DNA of 64,000 nt from Protonemura montana (taxonomy: Eukaryota > Arthropoda > Insecta > Plecoptera > Nemouridae), in NCBI GenBank assembly GCA_947568835.1, contig OX387608.1:422501-486500 (forward strand), read 5' to 3'. Below the pieces are notes generated by a model. The model saw only the letters and a program-made list of their open reading frames with translations, was not told where the DNA came from and made no database searches. Position numbers and translations under genes: made by a program. Shown one piece after another: positions 10,636 through 20,720 of this stretch (position 1 is its first letter; each line of letters begins with the position of its first letter).

Positions 10636-11979
10636 GTTTTATGTTTGGAAGTCCGATAAGCCTCTTAACGGGATTGTCCAAACTGTTTGAAAAAGTCATC
10701 CTCAACAGAGTTCAGGGGCACATATCCACCAACAACATCTTGTGCGACGAACAATTTGGGTTCCGGGAAGGCCATTCGACTGACCATCAACTCCTCCGAT
10801 TGACCGAAAAAATAACCAGAGGTTTCAACGAAGGACAACACACAGGGGTGGTTTTTCTGGATGTGGCGCAGGCCTTCGATAAGGTGTGGCACAAGGGTCT
10901 GATCTATAAGCTAATTAAAAATGGATTCCCGGCTCACATCGTAGACATAATTAGTTCGTACCTGGCTGACAGGACCTTTCAGGTATGTCACGGTCCGGCC
11001 CTTTCCACGGTGAGACCTATGAAAGCGGGAGTACCCCAGGGCTCTCTACTGGGGCCAACCCTGTTTAACATTTTTGTTAATGACATGCCACGGACCCCAA
11101 GAGTTGACATCGCATTGTATGCTGACGACACGGCCCTGATCGCGCGATCAATGAGGGGGCACCTAGCCAGCAAATACCTGCAGGAGGCTCTGACTAATTT
11201 TGAGGAATGGTTCGAGAAGTGGCGAGTCAAGATAAATGTCTCAAAGAGCAGTGCTGTGCTCTTTACAAAAAAAAGAAGAAAAGACATTACTCACGTAGAC
11301 ACACTAACGTTCTTCGACGAAGAGGTCCCCTGGAAAACGGAAACTAAATACCTAGGGGTCACCCTAGACAAGTCTCTCACCTTCCAGTCACATATCAACG
11401 CCGTCTCAACCAGAGCCAAAATAAGAATGAACATGCTCCGCCCACTCATCAACAGGAATAGCTTTCTAGATATTAGAAATGGCCTAACCATATATAAAAC
11501 GATAGTATTACCAACAATGACATACGCCTGCGCTGTATGGGGTGCGGCAGCAGGTAACAAAATTAAAACTCTGCAGGTAATTCAAAACAGAGCCCTGCGC
11601 CGCATATCGGGATCCCCTTGGTTTGTAAGGAATAAAGACATACACAGACAATTACGCATGACAACAATAGAAAAACACATGAAGGAGCTTGCGCACACAT
11701 TCTACGGTTCACTAGACACGGCCCTAAACAGCCTTATCAAGGACCTGGCATCATATGATAGCCAGGAGAAAACCAAATATAAACGACCAAAAGCCATATT
11801 GGCTCAGTGAAACACCCATCATAAATACCCCCTTACCCCTAGTTTAGCTTAAGCCTACTAAATTATAATCATATTCAAATAAAAGTCAATGTTTAAACAA
11901 AAAGGACAACCGGATAGGAGCGACTAGCTCGGCACTGGTAATAAGACGAAGAGGGGTCACTACCCCTCTGGCCAATCGG

Positions 11980-12012
<33 letters not shown>
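10636..12012 (+). mobile_element. 5'-truncated Jockey-like insertion with poly(A) and 12-bp TSD
   Basis: ATGTTTGGAATC occurs immediately before (10,624-10,635) and after (12,013-12,024) the insert, which ends in a run of over 30 A. The uninterrupted site is present in the paralogous copy near 46,980. The 5' junction carries a short extra copy of ATGTTTGGA before RT sequence begins at about 10,650. A hairpin GAGGGGT/ACCCCTC lies at 11,951-11,968 just before the tail. This is textbook target-primed integration of a 5'-truncated copy. Confidence 0.95.
10641..11810 (+). CDS. Jockey-like ORF2, C-terminal two thirds (RT and connection domain)
   Basis: The frame is open for 389 codons to a natural stop. 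Motifs in order: PISLLTGLSKLFEKVIL, FGFREGHSTDHQLLRLT, motif A DVAQAFDKVWH, AGVPQGSLLGP, catalytic ALYADDTAL (near residue 155), KYLGVTLDKSLTF, and the C-terminal TYACAVWGAAAGNKI and IQNRALRRISGSPWF. No endonuclease is present because the copy is 5'-truncated at integration; the in-frame ATG at 10,641 is fortuitous junction sequence. The lack of any stop over 1.1 kb points to a fairly recent insertion. A 3' UTR of about 170 bp follows. Confidence 0.9.
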   Translation: MFGSPISLLTGLSKLFEKVILNRVQGHISTNNILCDEQFGFREGHSTDHQLLRLTEKITRGFNEGQHTGVVFLDVAQAFDKVWHKGLIYKLIKNGFPAHIVDIISSYLADRTFQVCHGPALSTVRPMKAGVPQGSLLGPTLFNIFVNDMPRTPRVDIALYADDTALIARSMRGHLASKYLQEALTNFEEWFEKWRVKINVSKSSAVLFTKKRRKDITHVDTLTFFDEEVPWKTETKYLGVTLDKSLTFQSHINAVSTRAKIRMNMLRPLINRNSFLDIRNGLTIYKTIVLPTMTYACAVWGAAAGNKIKTLQVIQNRALRRISGSPWFVRNKDIHRQLRMTTIEKHMKELAHTFYGSLDTALNSLIKDLASYDSQEKTKYKRPKAILAQ

Positions 12013-12015
<3 letters not shown>

Positions 12016-12024
12016 TTTGGAATC

Positions 12025-13396
12025 TGGTCAGGACCCGGTGCCTTCTGTTTCTGCAGGTGGGCGACGATCGTTGCTACCTCGGCGAAGGTGGCCGGTTCGA
12101 TGTCACCCGTGTCTCGTTGCGTTGTTCGGCGAGGAATGCTTCGACTCGGCGCTCAATGCCTCCCGAGTAGCGGTTTGCAGGGTTTGGTGTAAACTGCTCC
12201 TGCAGTGACTCGGCAAAAGCAGCGGCTTTGTCGCGCGAAGTCACGGCCAGATGGAGGCGGCCTTGAATCGGCGAACTAGCCGACTGCTTGTTTAGCAGTT
12301 TACGCGTCATGCGCCAAGTGCTGCCATCAGTCGTGGCGAGCTCGCCCAACAAGGTCGACCATCGTTTCTCGCGAAACTCATCGAGTGCTCGTCGCAGTGC
12401 CTTCGTCTTCCTGTTGTAAGTTGCCTTCAAGGTTGCAGTGCGAAACTGTTGCCAGGCTCGCTTGCTTCGGTTTTTGTCCTTGATGGCAAGAATCAGGTGC
12501 TGCGGCAGATCAAAACGATCGCAGCGCTTGTCGTTGCGGAGAGGCACAGCGTCGGCGATGGCGGCCTGGATTGCCGCGGCGAGGTTGTCGGTCGCGGCGT
12601 CAAGTTCGGCCGGGGTCGTTATGTCAGAGTCGTCAGTCAGTTCGTCAGTCTTGATTCGGAATGCCTCCCAGTCAGCCCGCCGAAAGTTGCGTGTCGGTGC
12701 CGGTGTCACTGTCTCGACCCCTTCCCCGATTCTGATGATGACAGGGTTGTGATCAGAAGACAGCTCGGCGAGTGTCTCGAGTTCGACTGTGTGCTCGATG
12801 TTGTTGAGCAGCGCGATGTCAAGGACGTCTGCACTGTCGACACGGTTGCCGTGATGGTGATTCGGTTCCGTGGGCCCGGCGACAATGAAGCCGGCGTCGA
12901 TGGAGTGTCGGAGCAGGATCTTGCCCTTCGCGTTGGTCTTACGCGAGTTCCACGTCGGATGTTTGGCGTTTAGATCGCCCGCTATCAATGTAGGAAGCGG
13001 GGAGTCGATCAGGACGTTGATGTCTTCTGTGTGTAGCCGTGTTAGTGGGGGGCAGTACACAGAGAAGACTCGTAACGGCCCGTTGTCTGTGTTGACCAGT
13101 ACGCCCACTGCTTCGATGGAACGCAACTTGGGCAGGGCCAGCGACTCGTGTTTGGTGCCGCGTCGAACCAGTACGGCGACGCCGCTACCGATCTGGTTTG
13201 GTTGATGGTTGTGTGGTCTGTCTGTCCGGTAAGTCACGTAATTTGCCATGGCAAATTGTCTGTTTGGTGAAAGTCTAGTCTCAGTCAGAAGTCCTACAGC
13301 GATGCTGTGTCTGTCGAGAAAGTCGTGGAGTTCGCTCCGTTTTGGTATGACGCTGTTCTAAGTCATGAGGTTCGTTTGCCGAGGATGTTCAGGTAT
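12025..13396 (-). pseudogene. Family A Jockey ORF2, copy 1: endonuclease domain
   Basis: The 391-codon frame 13,249-12,074 holds the endonuclease core (GDLNAKHPTWNSR, SSDHNPVIIRIG) and the linker up to LHLAVTSRDKAAAFAES. Compared with copy 2 (47,169-48,371) it has a lost start codon (ATG to ATA at 13,394-13,396), a small deletion near 13,356 that removes the catalytic-region WNAN motif and shifts frame, and a 1-nt deletion near 12,113. The RT half lies beyond the plus-strand insertion. Reading stops at the TSD at 12,013-12,024. Confidence 0.85.
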
Positions 13397-13518
13397 TCTG
13401 TGGCATCAAGGTCGCAATGAGTGAGGGGGCAAGTTGCGCGAGCATCGTGATGGTCGGATGAATTTTTGCGTCGGCAATTGCTTTGGCCAAAGTCAGTAGG
13501 ATTGAGCACCAGTCAATC
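13389..13518 (-). pseudogene. Family A ORF1, C-terminal 40 codons, copy 1
   Basis: The minus strand gives the hydrophobic ORF1 C-terminus (ILLTLAKAIADAKIHPTITM, then LAPSLIATLMPQN) ending at 13,389-13,391 and overlapping the ORF2 start site. It is cut at 13,518 by the tail of the I-group element. The matching region in copy 2 is 48,364-48,690. Confidence 0.7.
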
Positions 13519-13632
13519 GAACGAACGAACGAACATTGGTGTTTAACGGCGCGTCAACCGGACGGTCATTTTGCGCCGGAAAAAAGATGGTTTGTTAATG
13601 TGATAAAATAGAAGTCATAAATCGATAAAATA

Positions 13633-16600
13633 TTACATTTGACTTATCAGGTCAAATTCTTCTAGAAATTTAAAAACTTTGTCGATACTGCGTGGGTTAT
13701 CAGCTAAAACTTTATCAATAGAGTGTTCTAGTTTAAGTCGCTGCCTTGCAGCCCTGTACTTGGCACAATCAATTAAAAAATGTCGAACAGTTAAAATCTC
13801 ATCACAGTCGTCGCAACGTGGAGGTGTCTTATCAGCCGTGAATAAAAATGAGTGTGTTAAAAGAGTATGCCCAATACGTAGACGTGTTAGAACAACTTCT
13901 TCGTGTCTTGAGGATCTTATTGCGGAGTCCCAATGCTCGACAGTTGGTTTAATTTCTTGTAGCTTATTATTTATTTGCTTTTCCCATTCTTTCTGAAATT
14001 TATCCTTAAAAAGTGATTTAAAATGAATTTTTAAATCAGTGTGCGAAGTCTTGTCACTATCAATAAAAACTTTTTCGGTGGCACCTCTTGCAGCTCTGTC
14101 TGCCAACTCGTTGCCCTGTATCCCCACGTGTCCAGGGACCCAACAGAACACCATCCTGACGCCCCTTGAAGACAGGGACGCCAGGAGTGAGTGAATGCCC
14201 TGGACAAGAAACAGTGGGGAATACAGGACGTCAATAGCTTGGAGGGAACTGAGGGAGTCCGAGCAAATAAAAAAGGATTTCTCTGGTCTATTATTGATAT
14301 GTTCAAGGGTTTTTAAAATGGCAAATAATTCAGCAGTAAAAACACTGCTCATATTATTTAAGCGAAATCCTTGGGATATGTCTTTCGAGATAAAAGCACT
14401 ACCAACTAAGTTATCCATTTTGGAGCCGTCTGTATAGTAAAAAATAAAATCTTTAAAATCAGAAGTCAATTCATAAAAACGTTTTTGGAATACCACCTGG
14501 CTGGTGGACGCCTTTTCCAGAGACGTCAAACCCATTTTACATGAAGGCCTCGGGACGAGCCAAGGAGGCGACGGACTTGGTTCCACAGGGTAAACCCTGG
14601 GAACATGAAAATTTAATTCTATAAAGGTTCTTGCTAGACGAATACCAGATGGTAGTGTTGCATTTGGCTTGCTATTGTAAAGAGGTTCAAATCGTGGATC
14701 GAGCAGGGCCTGGTATGTTGGGTGTTTCTTCATTCCCATGATCTTTGTTGCATAGGAAGCCATGAGGTATTGCCTTCGGAGCGATAATGGAGGTTCGCTG
14801 GCCAAACAATACAGGCTTTCCACCCGGCTGGTTCGGAGGGCGCCGGTCGCCAGCCGGATGCCTGTATTGTGGATTGTATTTAGAGGCTTCAAGTAGCTAT
14901 CGCGGGCAGAACTAAAAACAATGCACCCATAATCAAGTTTTGATCGCACGAGTGCTCGATACAACCGTAACATGACAGTTCGGTCAGCGCCCCAGCGTGT
15001 TCCGGTGAGATATCTTAATAGATTGGCTGATTTCATGCATTTTTGTTTCAGCTGTGCGATTTGCTCTTTCCAATTTAATTTGGTATCAAAAATGAGACCG
15101 AGAAATTTTACAGTCTCTGACACCGGCAACAAGATGTTTCTAAGCGTGATTTCTGGAGGTGGGAAGAGACCTCTTTTGCGCGTGAAGTGGGCGCAGATGG
15201 ACTTTGCTGTCGAGAAATTAAACCCCGTGTTGTCCGTCCATTTCACTAATCTATTTACTGTTATTTGTAATTGCCGAGTGGCTGACGCGAGCGTCCTCGA
15301 TGAGCAGACAATAGCCAAATCATCGACGAATAGCGACGAAAGAACGGGAGATTTTACACATTCTGTAATCCCGTTAATGGCAATCGCAAATAAAGTTACG
15401 CTAAGGACCGACCCTTGTGGGACGCCATTTTCCTGTTTAAAAGTGTCGGATAAAATATTTCCTAGTCGAACGTTAAAAATGCGATCAGTCATAAAATTGG
15501 AGATAAAAATTGGAAGTCGACCTTTAAAACCCCACCTAGAGAGAGTACGTAGGATACCGTAACACCAAGTAGTGTCGTACGCTTTTTCCAAGTCAAAGAA
15601 AATACCGACAGCGTGCTGCTTCAAAAGGAACGTGTTTTGTAGACACGTTTCTAGGCGAACCAAATGATCGAGGGTGCTCCTATTTCGTCTAAAGCCACAT
15701 TGGAAGTTTGATAAGAGTCTATTCTTTTCCAGCCACCAGATTAATCTGTTGTTAATCATTCGTTCCAGGATTTTGCACAGACAACTGGTGAGGGAGATGG
15801 GTCGGTAACTGGCCGCCAGTGTCTTGTCCTTTCCGGGTTTAGGAACGGGGATCTGAATGGCACAGCGCCAGCTGCCGGGAAAAGATTGTTCTGACCAGAT
15901 TGAATTGTAGGCTTCGAGCAAGATGTCAAGGGCTCTTGGCAACAGGTGTTTTAGAAAGGCGTTGTGAATTCGATCTGGGCCTGGGGATGTATTTTTGGAC
16001 GTTTTGATAGCATGACTTAACTCCCACATGCTAAACGGAACATTATAGGTCTCTAAGTTTGCGGATTGAAATTGAAGCCGCTTTCTCTCTTCTATGAGCT
16101 TAACCTTTTGGAATGTTTCCGAGTAGTGTCGGGAGCTAGAAATGTCTGAAAAGTGTCTTCCTATGGTGTTGGCAATCTCCTTTGGGTTTGTAATGATATC
16201 TCCATTACGTTCAATCCCGGAGATAGTTGTTGCTTTGTGTTTTCCACTAATTTTGTTCACCCTGTGCCACACTTTGGAGGACGGTGTGGCACATGTAATG
16301 GAAGACACATACTCCCGCCAAGAATTCCTTTTTGCCTCTTTGATTGTTCGGCGTGCTTTGGCTCGTAGCTTCCTAAATTCCATAAGATTTTCCTCTGTGG
16401 GGTGTTTTGTAAAAATTCGTAAAGCCCTCTTCCTATCTTTGATGGCTTCTCCACATTCAGTGCTCCACCATGGCACAGGGATGCGGTGGGGCTTTTTTGT
16501 CGATGTTTGTGGAACTGTTTCCTCAGCCGCTTTTAAAATTAGTTCAGTGATACATTTAATTTTAGAAGCAGAATCTCCCACTTGGACTGAGCCACTTACA

Positions 16601-17388
16601 TCTGCCAAAGCAGCAAACCGCTTCCAATCGGCTCGTTTGAGACTCCATTGAGGTGGCTGAGCTGGAGGCTGAAAGTCAGTTTGCATTTTTAAAATAATGG
16701 GTAAATGATCACTCCCACATAGATCGTTGTGTACTGTAAACTCTAAAATGGGTGCCAGAGAAGGCGAAGAGAGACACATGTCAATCGCCGAGAATTGTCC
16801 ATTAAAAGAATTAAATCTAGTATTTTGTCCGTTGTTTAAAATAAATAAGTCGTTGTCATTGATAAAAGTCTCCAGCATCCGACCCCTGCCACAACCATTG
16901 GCCATTGTGTCGCCCCACAAGCGATTATGTGCATTGAAGTCACCCAATAACACAAAAGGGTGGGGCAGTTGGGACACAAGGCTCTGGAGGTTAGGGGCCG
17001 TAGCTGGTGCCCATTCGGGAAGGTAGATGTTGCAAAAGGTGACGGGCTGAGGCAGGTGAACCCGGACGGCCACTGCGGCAGTGGACTTACGAAGACCGAT
17101 CCAACACTGCCGTCGCCACGCTATAAGACCAGTCGTGTCGTCATGTCGATAAAAAGTATAATTCTTTAAAATAGGGTTGTCAGTTTGTTTAAAATGTGTT
17201 TCTTGTAAAAAGATACACAAGGGATTAAAATGAGAGGCTAAAACTCGGACTTCTTCTCGGCGAATATTAAAACCACGAACGTTCCATTGAATAAAAGCCA
17301 TAATGTAAAAACCAATAAAAACACTAAGAGCTAATATCACAAAAACTTTGGTACTATCAGAAACTATCACAGAGAATATCACAGACAA
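13633..17388 (-). CDS. I-group ORF2 polyprotein: endonuclease, RT, RNase H
   Basis: 1,251 codons, open throughout. The endonuclease starts at IQWNVRGFNIRREE (near residue 33) with LQETHFK, GDFNAHNRLWGD and SDHLPIILK. The RT has SYRPISLTSCLCKILERMI, FDLEKAYDTTW (motif A), NGVPQGSVLS and LFVDDLAIV (catalytic). RNase H has YTDGSK, AELFAI, SDSLSSLQA and PGHVGIQGNELADRAARG. A C-terminal CDDC...H...C motif follows. The first 29 residues are hydrophobic and the real start may be the second Met (MAFIQWNVRG). Relative to copy 2 it carries deletions of 19, 1 and 10 nt between 17,075 and 17,121 that together keep frame but replace the HGGVA segment of the endonuclease, which probably disables nicking. 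Confidence 0.9.
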   Translation of the reverse strand: MSVIFSVIVSDSTKVFVILALSVFIGFYIMAFIQWNVRGFNIRREEVRVLASHFNPLCIFLQETHFKQTDNPILKNYTFYRHDDTTGLIAWRRQCWIGLRKSTAAVAVRVHLPQPVTFCNIYLPEWAPATAPNLQSLVSQLPHPFVLLGDFNAHNRLWGDTMANGCGRGRMLETFINDNDLFILNNGQNTRFNSFNGQFSAIDMCLSSPSLAPILEFTVHNDLCGSDHLPIILKMQTDFQPPAQPPQWSLKRADWKRFAALADVSGSVQVGDSASKIKCITELILKAAEETVPQTSTKKPHRIPVPWWSTECGEAIKDRKRALRIFTKHPTEENLMEFRKLRAKARRTIKEAKRNSWREYVSSITCATPSSKVWHRVNKISGKHKATTISGIERNGDIITNPKEIANTIGRHFSDISSSRHYSETFQKVKLIEERKRLQFQSANLETYNVPFSMWELSHAIKTSKNTSPGPDRIHNAFLKHLLPRALDILLEAYNSIWSEQSFPGSWRCAIQIPVPKPGKDKTLAASYRPISLTSCLCKILERMINNRLIWWLEKNRLLSNFQCGFRRNRSTLDHLVRLETCLQNTFLLKQHAVGIFFDLEKAYDTTWCYGILRTLSRWGFKGRLPIFISNFMTDRIFNVRLGNILSDTFKQENGVPQGSVLSVTLFAIAINGITECVKSPVLSSLFVDDLAIVCSSRTLASATRQLQITVNRLVKWTDNTGFNFSTAKSICAHFTRKRGLFPPPEITLRNILLPVSETVKFLGLIFDTKLNWKEQIAQLKQKCMKSANLLRYLTGTRWGADRTVMLRLYRALVRSKLDYGCIVFSSARDSYLKPLNTIHNTGIRLATGALRTSRVESLYCLASEPPLSLRRQYLMASYATKIMGMKKHPTYQALLDPRFEPLYNSKPNATLPSGIRLARTFIELNFHVPRVYPVEPSPSPPWLVPRPSCKMGLTSLEKASTSQVVFQKRFYELTSDFKDFIFYYTDGSKMDNLVGSAFISKDISQGFRLNNMSSVFTAELFAILKTLEHINNRPEKSFFICSDSLSSLQAIDVLYSPLFLVQGIHSLLASLSSRGVRMVFCWVPGHVGIQGNELADRAARGATEKVFIDSDKTSHTDLKIHFKSLFKDKFQKEWEKQINNKLQEIKPTVEHWDSAIRSSRHEEVVLTRLRIGHTLLTHSFLFTADKTPPRCDDCDEILTVRHFLIDCAKYRAARQRLKLEHSIDKVLADNPRSIDKVFKFLEEFDLISQM

Positions 17389-17414
17389 ATTATCACAGAT
17401 AAATTCACCTATCT

Positions 17415-18822
17415 TTAAAAGTCTATTCTTGTGTGCTGCTTTTTTTCGCTTGGCTTTTTAGCAGCACCACCACCACCACCTTCAACTTCCATCTCCTCCT
17501 CAGACGATGAAAATGTTTTTTGTGATCCTCTGCTTCTTGGCGCCTCGCGAAGTGGCCAGAATCAGGGCATCACCCTCACTGGACACTTCAAAGTCTTGGC
17601 TGCCCGAGGGCTGATTAATTTTAGAAGTAGTTTTTGGGGGATCTTTCTTCGATTGTAATTTCTTCAGTTCTTTGTTCATCTGGTTATTTTTGTGTTTAAG
17701 GTCTTCGTTTTCTTTTCTCAACTTCTTAATTTCTTCAGTCTGCTCTTCAATTTTTCTGGTTTGTTCTTCGATTTTCTTGTTAGTTTCCCCTTAACCGGCC
17801 AGAATGGCAGTCATCATTGTCATTATTTCTTTTAGGTCGGGCGCAGTAGCGGTTACAGGTGGTGGTGGTGGGGGTGGCGGAGTTGCAGCCTGGGAAAAAG
17901 ATTTCGTCATCGAAACAGGGTGAAGTGCGGAATATTTTTTTCTTGCTTTTGGGAAGGTAATCTTTTCCAATGTCTTAATTTCCGCTATCTTCTTTTCTTT
18001 TTTCCAGGTCGGGCAATCCCGGGACCAGGAGGTGTGCGTACCAGCGCAGTTCACACATTTAACTTCCTGATCGCACGGTGCATCGGGGTGCACACCTGAC
18101 TTTCCACATTTATCGCAGACTCGATCTCTCTTGCAGTCCTGCTGCCCGTGACCAAAGCGTTGGCAGTTGAGACATCTCAAAGGGTTTGGAATATGGGGTT
18201 TAACTGTTATTCTGATAAAACCTGCATATACACATTGTGGAGGGGAAACGGTGCTAAAAGTTAAAATATGAAGAGGTGAACGTTTCAGGACACCATCACG
18301 TCTAGTAAGTATGGGTTTGACATCAATTACATTTTGTTCCTTCATTTCTTCCTTGATTTCCGCTTCCTCAAGTTCCATCAGGTCACGGCTGTAGATCACT
18401 CCCTTGCAGGTGTTGAGGGAGCCATGAGGGGCGACCTTCACAGGGAAGGTGCCCAGGAGAGTAATTTTCTGCAGTTTGTCAGAGGTCTCTACCGACCCCG
18501 ATTCGACAAGTAACGAACCATCATTTAATCTTTTAATGTTTTTCAGTTTATAAATTTTGGGATCAAAGGATCGGTTGATCTTAAAAGGTGAGACTGATTT
18601 GAAGGTTAAATCTTTCTCAGCTCGTTGAATAACAAAGTATGTTGGTGATGTAGTTTGAGGGTTTAATTGAGAGACATTAATTACTTGGTCAAAAAGACCC
18701 GGAATAGAATTAGGGGTGGGAATTGGTGATGGAAGGGGGGGAAACTCGGGGGACAGAGTTGTGGAGGGGGAGGGGGGAGAGTTTTGACAATTTTGGGATG
18801 GCATGGAGTTGTTTGGGGCCAA
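17415..18822 (-). pseudogene. I-group ORF1 (gag-like, three CCHC knuckles), copy 1
   Basis: The start MAPNNSMPSQ is at 18,822. An N-terminal Pro-rich region is followed by a conserved central domain and three knuckles in a row near residues 218-270: CLNCQRFGHGQQDC, CDKCGKSGVHPDAPC, CVNCAGTHTSWSRDC. A stop at 17,791-17,793 (CAA to TAA against copy 2) ends it at 343 residues. Beyond the stop the frame has a coiled-coil-like Lys/Glu/Gln stretch, and a 20-nt deletion near 17,521 shifts frame. The natural end in copy 2 corresponds to 17,415-17,417, about 27 nt before ORF2. By family it binds element RNA. Truncated here. Confidence 0.85.
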
Positions 18823-19668
18823 CCGCCCCCAATTGCCCGGAATGGGGACTCAACTAACCCCACGGGGTACTACTCCGTGGGGCCTTGTAAACAAAACCGG
18901 GTCCAACCCACCGAAGTTCGGTGGGAGGGAGCCAGTTATTGATTTCCCGTACATCGGGCGGGGAGCCGGAAAGTGCCAATTTCATGGCCGGGCGCCCCCG
19001 GGCGCAATTGACCTTTTCCCTGGGCAGGGGGCACCGATATTGTCGTACGATACCCCCGCCCAGCTATTGCAGCCAACGCAACCCGGAGACGAGCCCAAGT
19101 GCGAACATATCCAATAGCGAAACGAATCGTGTCCATGAAATGCAATTGTCGTCAACGAGGGGAGTTCAGGTGCGCCCAGGAAGCCGGCCAGAAAGGTAAG
19201 TAGAAGATATTAAGGATAGAGAGAAAGAGACAAGAAAGACACGGGAGCCTCCTGGACACACCCCAGTCACCAGCTGTCTGGCTCTACCACCGACTAAAAC
19301 AAATCGAGATCCGAAAGAAAATCCGATGAATGGCCGAGTCGTCAACAAAGGGGAGGGAACCCCTTCGCTGTTGCAGAAAACAGACGGAGGTATCGGGAGT
19401 CGGCTAGGAATGAAGGAAGGAGGAAGGCAGAGGGAAGGTGATGAAAAGAAAGAGGTGAAAGAGAAAAGAGGCCAGAAACTCCTTAGACCAAAGTCCGAGT
19501 CCCGTAACAGCGACGGGGTCGGGCTATTCTTGGTCTGGGCTCTCCCCGGGAGTCTGTCTGGTATAGGAGACCTTGCTGGGAGTGAAACCTCCCGCCGGCA
19601 GAGCCTCCCGGATCATCGAGCCACACAAACCCCCTCACCACGGTAAGGTGATAGCCTCGAGGGGGCTC
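18823..19668 (-). other. Structured 5' UTR of the I-group element
   Basis: No coding frame. Strong GC hairpins precede ORF1: CCCCACGG/CCGTGGGG near 18,855-18,880, CCCACCGAA/TTCGGTGGG near 18,907-18,926 and GCGCCC/GGGCGC at 18,992-19,005. At the extreme 5' end a compact stem series lies at 19,618-19,668 (GAGCC/GGCTC outside, CCC/GGG, then TCACC/GGTGA inside). The edge at 19,668 is where Jockey ORF1 sequence starts, so this looks like the true 5' terminus of a full-length copy. Confidence 0.6.
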
Positions 19669-20267
19669 AATGAGATCGTTAGCTACTGCTGAGGTGGTTG
19701 TATTGGTAGGCAGCCCTCTAATAATGAAACGCTGCGGTTTTTTCGCGTATTCTGGGAAGGTATAAAATTCAATATTTTGTTCCGTGAATACCTTGAGGGT
19801 ATTAGCGTGATCAGTTGCGTCAACGAACGTGATTTTAACATAGTTACATCTTGGTTTTGTGACGAAATCTTTGGTACAGGTTTCCTTAAGGATGCCTATG
19901 AGCTGTTCATGAGTTTTCAGAGACTTGACAATGAGGGGTGGAATGTGGATCGAAGTGGCGTCATTGGGTTGTTGTTGGTTATTAGTGACGTCAGAGCCCG
20001 GGGGTGTTGGAGGGTTGCACCTTTTCTTGATGCGACGCTTGGATTTTTGGTTAGTGTTATTGGCACCAGGGACGAATTTGTTTTTCAGGAAGCTTTGGGA
20101 GTTTTGACTCACTGGAAGACTATGACTTGTATTTCATGGATCGCTTGTTTTTCACGACTCTCATCCATGTCTCTCCCCGTTTCCGTGTCATCGATCGTAT
20201 CGTCATACGAGTCGTATTGTTTGGATGAATGAGAGTGAGAGTTGGAAGTCTCACTACATGAACTAGT
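19669..20267 (-). pseudogene. Jockey-like ORF1, N-terminal two thirds
   Basis: A start near 20,267 begins a Ser-rich N-terminus (MTSSCSETSNSHSHSS). A stop near 20,112 interrupts it, and a second frame continues through KSKRRIKKR, IPPLIVKSLKTHEQLIGIL, EFYTFPEYAKKPQRFIIRGLP and ANDLI, the conserved ORF1 core, until it is cut at 19,669 by the I-group element. The knuckle region is missing. Close in design to the ORF1 at 30,039-31,662. Confidence 0.75.
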
Positions 20268-20720
20268 CATGGTGGGATGGTTAATGGTTTGGACGAATAA
20301 ACTGCTTAGCCTAGCCTACCCAGCAGTGCGACAAAACGCCTCTGGTCAGCTGCATGAAGCAGGTTAAGAAGGGTAGGGATAGAGCACGGCAGAACGGCTC
20401 GAATGCCCGGAGGCTCTACTCCTGCCCGGTCATTGGGCACGATGCTCGGGACCACCCTCTGCCGCCGAACGGCGCCGAAAGGTTTGGACAGAGAGTGTCG
20501 CCAAACAGAGTGTTTGGAAGCTGCCCTGTTGTCAGGGTTGATGAAACTAGAGCAGCTTAGGGACGCGGAGCTAGCACGAGCCGTGCAATGTCTTTCCCCC
20601 CGGTTTAACCTAGGCGAGGTTGAGCACAGTACCCAGTACTGGCCACCTAGGGCTCCGGGCACGGTATATCAGCGAAGGGCTAAGACTGGCCTAAACGTGT
20701 TCGCTGATCGATATTGATGC
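20268..20720 (-). other. Probable Jockey 5' UTR
   Basis: It lies directly upstream of the ORF1 at 20,267. It contains, on the minus strand, TTCATCAACCCTGACAAC (near 20,530-20,547), which recurs at 21,227-21,245 (same strand) and, on the plus strand, at 49,849 upstream of another Jockey ORF1. An open frame of 118 codons overlaps it but looks non-coding. The shared word probably marks a conserved promoter or leader segment. Confidence 0.5.

Larger units (their letters stand above)
13519..19668 (-). mobile_element. I-group non-LTR retrotransposon, copy 1
   Basis: The element reads right to left: structured 5' UTR (19,668-18,823), ORF1 (18,822-17,415), ORF2 (17,388-13,633), a 3' UTR of about 100 bp, and a 3' tail of four GAAC units on the plus strand (13,519-13,534), that is GTTC repeats instead of poly(A). 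Tandem-repeat tails and a C-terminal RNase H are known traits of the I group. The left flank is family A ORF1 and the right flank a different Jockey ORF1, so no TSD can be recognised. Copy 2 starts at 59,138. Confidence 0.9.

Noticed and set aside
14972-15562. 196-residue plus-strand protein (also at 60,583-61,173)
   Set aside because: Antisense shadow of the I-group RT domain; its conservation simply follows the element copies.
13519-19668. TSD for I-group copy 1
   Set aside because: Left and right flanks belong to different Jockey pieces and share no clear direct repeat, so none is claimed.
20306-20662. 118-residue protein on the minus strand
   Set aside because: It overlaps a conserved non-coding leader word shared with another copy in a different context; no protein motif.
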